Assembly (NCBI GenBank): GCA_025963345.1
Contig: JAOPUS010000071.1
Coordinates: forward strand, 1 to 6,991
Direction: 5' to 3'
Source of the DNA: Blastococcus sp.
Lineage (GTDB): Bacteria > Actinomycetota > Actinomycetes > Mycobacteriales > Geodermatophilaceae
Length of the DNA stretch: 6,991 bases
The notes beneath the pieces were generated by a model that ran no database searches, had not been told where the DNA came from, and saw nothing but the letters and a program-made list of their open reading frames with translations. Shown one piece after another: positions 5,412 to 6,991 of the stretch. Position numbers and translations under genes: made by a program. Each line of letters opens with the position of its first letter. The first letter of the stretch is position 1.

Positions 5412-5495
5412 TGACCAAGCCCGGCGCGGAACCGGCGGGCGGATCTCGAGCGTTGAGCCAGCGGAACCCGCACTGCGCCACTGCGCCCGAGGTGC

Positions 5496-5504
5496 GGAGA
5501 GGAG
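5496..5504 (+). promoter_or_regulatory. Ribosome binding site of the glycosyltransferase gene
   Basis: GGAGAGGAG ends 4 nt before ATG 5509, and its first GGAG is 9 nt away, so one of the two overlapping sites has good spacing. This supports the upstream start that includes the long proline-rich N-terminus. Confidence 0.65.
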
Positions 5505-5508
5505 CAGG

Positions 5509-6531
5509 ATGCGCAGGGCCTTCCCGCGGCACGAGCCGGCGCCCGATCCGTGGCCGGCGCCGGTGGGGAGCCAAGCCTGGCGGTCGGCGGCCCTACCCCG
5601 CCCGACCGTCATCCGGCCCGCCTCACCGGAGCCGGGGTATGTACATCCGCCGGTTCCCGGGGACCCATTGCTCCAGAGGCGTCCGGTGCTTCCACCGGCG
5701 GCCGGCCCGCGCCTGCACCGGCGGCGACGCCTGCTGGTGCGCCTCGTGGTCGCCTTCCTGGCCCTGCAACTGGTCGTCGCAACGTTCATCGGGAGCCTGC
5801 GGTGGTGGGCTCCCCCGCGGACGGCGTTCATGCTGGAGAGCGGCGAGCCGGTCGTGTACCAGTACGCGTCCCTGGACCACGTCAGCCGCTACCTCATCGC
5901 CGCGGTGATCGCGCACGAGGACCAGCAACTCGGCACGCGCAGCGGAGCCTTCTCGATGTCCCAGCTGCGCTCACGGACCTGGGCCTACGTCACCGGGCAG
6001 CCCGACCCGGCCGGCTCCACGATCCCGCAGCAACTGGCCAAGAACATCTTCCTCTGGCCGCACCAGGACCCCGCCCGCAAGGCGATCGAGGCTGCGCTGG
6101 CCAGCGAGATGAGCTGGAGCCTGCCGCCTCAACGGCTGATGGAGCTCTACGTCAACTACGCGCAGTTCGGGACCGGCCTGTACGGGATCTGCGCAGCCAG
6201 CTGGTACTACTTCGGCGAACCGCCCTGGAGCATGACCCAGTACCAGGCCGATCAGCTGATGGGCGTCCTGCCCGACCCGGACCGCGTCCGGCGGGCAGCG
6301 GGCGGAGGTCTCGACCTGGGGCCGCAGGCCGACCCGCAGGCGGTGGACCTCATCAACGGCGCCGCCAATGTGCACGTGCCCACGGAGCTCGAGGGCATGG
6401 GCGGCTGGCAGGCCGCGGTGGCCACCATCGGCATCCACGACACCGCGGCGACGCATGCAGCCGGCGCGTCATCCGCCGACGCCTGCTCGACCATGCCCCA
6501 GTCGGTCGCCCAGCGGCTCGATCAATCATGA
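5509..6531 (+). CDS. Membrane-anchored stand-alone GT51 peptidoglycan glycosyltransferase
   Basis: The product has 340 residues. A Pro/Arg-rich cytoplasmic N-terminus (1-73) is followed by one transmembrane helix (about 74-97) and an extracellular GT51 domain (about 115-265), which polymerises lipid II into glycan strands. Motif 1 gives catalytic E137-D138 (HEDQQLG). The STIPQQLAKNIFL block (170-182) matches GASTISQQ...KN. R190-K191...E194 supplies the second catalytic Glu, and ELYVNYAQFG (212-221) and YYFGEP (233-238) are the later motifs. Sequence flow resembles monofunctional MtgA rather than a class A PBP, and no transpeptidase domain or SxxK follows: the protein ends about 75 residues after the domain in a loose tail. 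Differences from the usual family are the motif-1 HxG His (R144 here), Thr/Ser to Pro at 173, and Cys instead of Glu at 228. Both catalytic Glu are kept, so activity is likely. No neighbour points to cell-wall work. The mtgA symbol is withheld because orthology is unproven. Confidence 0.85.
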   Translation: MRRAFPRHEPAPDPWPAPVGSQAWRSAALPRPTVIRPASPEPGYVHPPVPGDPLLQRRPVLPPAAGPRLHRRRRLLVRLVVAFLALQLVVATFIGSLRWWAPPRTAFMLESGEPVVYQYASLDHVSRYLIAAVIAHEDQQLGTRSGAFSMSQLRSRTWAYVTGQPDPAGSTIPQQLAKNIFLWPHQDPARKAIEAALASEMSWSLPPQRLMELYVNYAQFGTGLYGICAASWYYFGEPPWSMTQYQADQLMGVLPDPDRVRRAAGGGLDLGPQADPQAVDLINGAANVHVPTELEGMGGWQAAVATIGIHDTAATHAAGASSADACSTMPQSVAQRLDQS

Positions 6532-6641
6532 CCGGCGGGTGAGAACTGCGACTCAGCTGCCCACCAGGCGCCTCCCCGTGGAGACCGTTGCGTCCTTCGA
6601 AGCCGCCGCTCCGGGAGGCCAGGGCAAGGTGTCCGGGTTCG

Positions 6642-6991
6642 TCAGTGCGCTGTGGCCAGATCCAGCACGAATGCCCGCTCCTCCGGCCCGAACCACGGCG
6701 GCGACCCTGCGCCGGCGTTCTCCGGGAGCCGGTCGGGATGGGCGGTGGCTGCCAGCGAGACGTGCACGCGCGGGTCGCTCAGGCCCCACTTGATGAGGGC
6801 CTGCACCCAGGTGGTGACACCGAAGGGACGCAGCGGCGCGAGCTCGGCCGGGGTGGGCTGTCGGCGCACGAGCCGCCCCTCGCCGAGCGGGCGCATGAGC
6901 AGGACGCCGAGGCCGAGCTCGTCAGCGAGCGGCAGGATCGTGTGCTCGACCTCGCGCTGCAGCGGGTTGTAGGGCACCTGGACGGTGTCGA
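6642..6991 (-). CDS. Aldo/keto reductase, C-terminal part (5' end outside the window)
   Basis: The last 115 residues are visible, reading leftwards from the window edge to TGA 6644-6642. They match the second half of the aldo/keto reductase TIM barrel, NADPH-dependent enzymes that reduce carbonyl compounds. Visible are QVPYNPLQRE (strand 6-7 region), LADELGLGVLLMRPLGEG (strand 7), ALIKWGLSDPRV followed by SLAATAHPDRLPENAGAG (strand 8 and the NADPH phosphate-binding loop, where many homologues read IPATS), and PPWFGPEERAFVLDLA (C-terminal helix). The Asp-Tyr-Lys-His catalytic residues lie in the missing N-terminal two thirds, so activity cannot be judged. A GTG at 6977 could be taken as a start, but the reading frame and homology continue past it to the window end. 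The gene converges with the glycosyltransferase gene. Confidence 0.88.
   Translation of the reverse strand, partial: DTVQVPYNPLQREVEHTILPLADELGLGVLLMRPLGEGRLVRRQPTPAELAPLRPFGVTTWVQALIKWGLSDPRVHVSLAATAHPDRLPENAGAGSPPWFGPEERAFVLDLATAH

Larger units (their letters stand above)
5186..5508. other. 323-bp gap between deaminase and glycosyltransferase genes
   Basis: No gene is supported here. Frames crossing it give Arg-rich products with no recognisable motif and overlap the glycosyltransferase gene. The stretch holds a hairpin just after the deaminase stop, a 7-bp-arm inverted repeat and a 12-bp palindrome in its second half, and the glycosyltransferase ribosome binding site. TTGAGC occurs at 5349-5354 as a -35-like hexamer, but no -10 follows at the right distance. 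Confidence 0.5.

Noticed and set aside
5240..5908. A 222-codon plus-strand frame between the deaminase and glycosyltransferase genes
   Set aside because: It overlaps the well-supported GT51 gene by about 400 bp in another frame and is Arg/Ser-rich without motifs.
6561..6581. AGGCGCCT palindrome flanked by CCAC and GTGG, as a bidirectional terminator between convergent genes
   Set aside because: The stem is interrupted, the inner loop is too small and there is no T-run. The 110-bp gap otherwise shows nothing convincing.
1..6991. Mobile element, CRISPR, toxin-antitoxin, phage or biosynthetic cluster
   Set aside because: I found no transposase, integrase, repeat-spacer array, toxin-like pair or modular biosynthetic enzymes on either strand.

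Overview
The window looks like chromosomal DNA from a high-GC actinobacterium. The base composition is strongly GC-rich by eye, third codon positions are almost all G or C, and the protein families (DUF4383 membrane protein, YbjJ-like MFS carrier, actinobacterial-type SDR and aldo/keto reductase) fit that group. A Geodermatophilaceae-like or similar soil actinobacterium is a guess, because nothing here fixes the genus. There are no rRNA or tRNA genes, no CRISPR arrays, and no transposase or integrase genes.

Layout: 1-203 is non-coding or the tail of something outside the window, and carries three 11-bp-spaced CGTCA repeats. A four-helix DUF4383-type membrane protein (204-1016, +) and a classical SDR oxidoreductase (1150-1914, +) follow on the same strand. 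The 568-bp gap 1915-2482 has no intact gene, but on the minus strand it holds what may be a frame-broken small membrane protein. A 12-helix MFS transporter (3871-2483, -) and an adenosine/adenine deaminase-family protein (4133-5185, +) are divergently arranged around a 261-bp spacer rich in inverted repeats. After a 323-bp gap with hairpins comes a membrane-anchored stand-alone GT51 peptidoglycan glycosyltransferase (5509-6531, +). The window ends in the C-terminal part of an aldo/keto reductase (minus strand, 5' end outside the window).

The genes do not form one obvious pathway. The most plausible functional pair is the divergent MFS/deaminase couple, which may share regulation and could concern purine base or nucleoside uptake and salvage; this is inference. 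The oxidoreductases, DUF4383 protein and glycosyltransferase look like independent single-gene transcription units.

I do not see a clear new multi-gene system. The points most worth checking are: the deaminase, whose usual HAGE catalytic motif reads HCDV; the repeat-rich divergent spacer and the hairpin or leaderless promoter at the deaminase start; the PHO-box-like repeats before the DUF4383 gene; and the possible broken membrane gene at 1964-2166.
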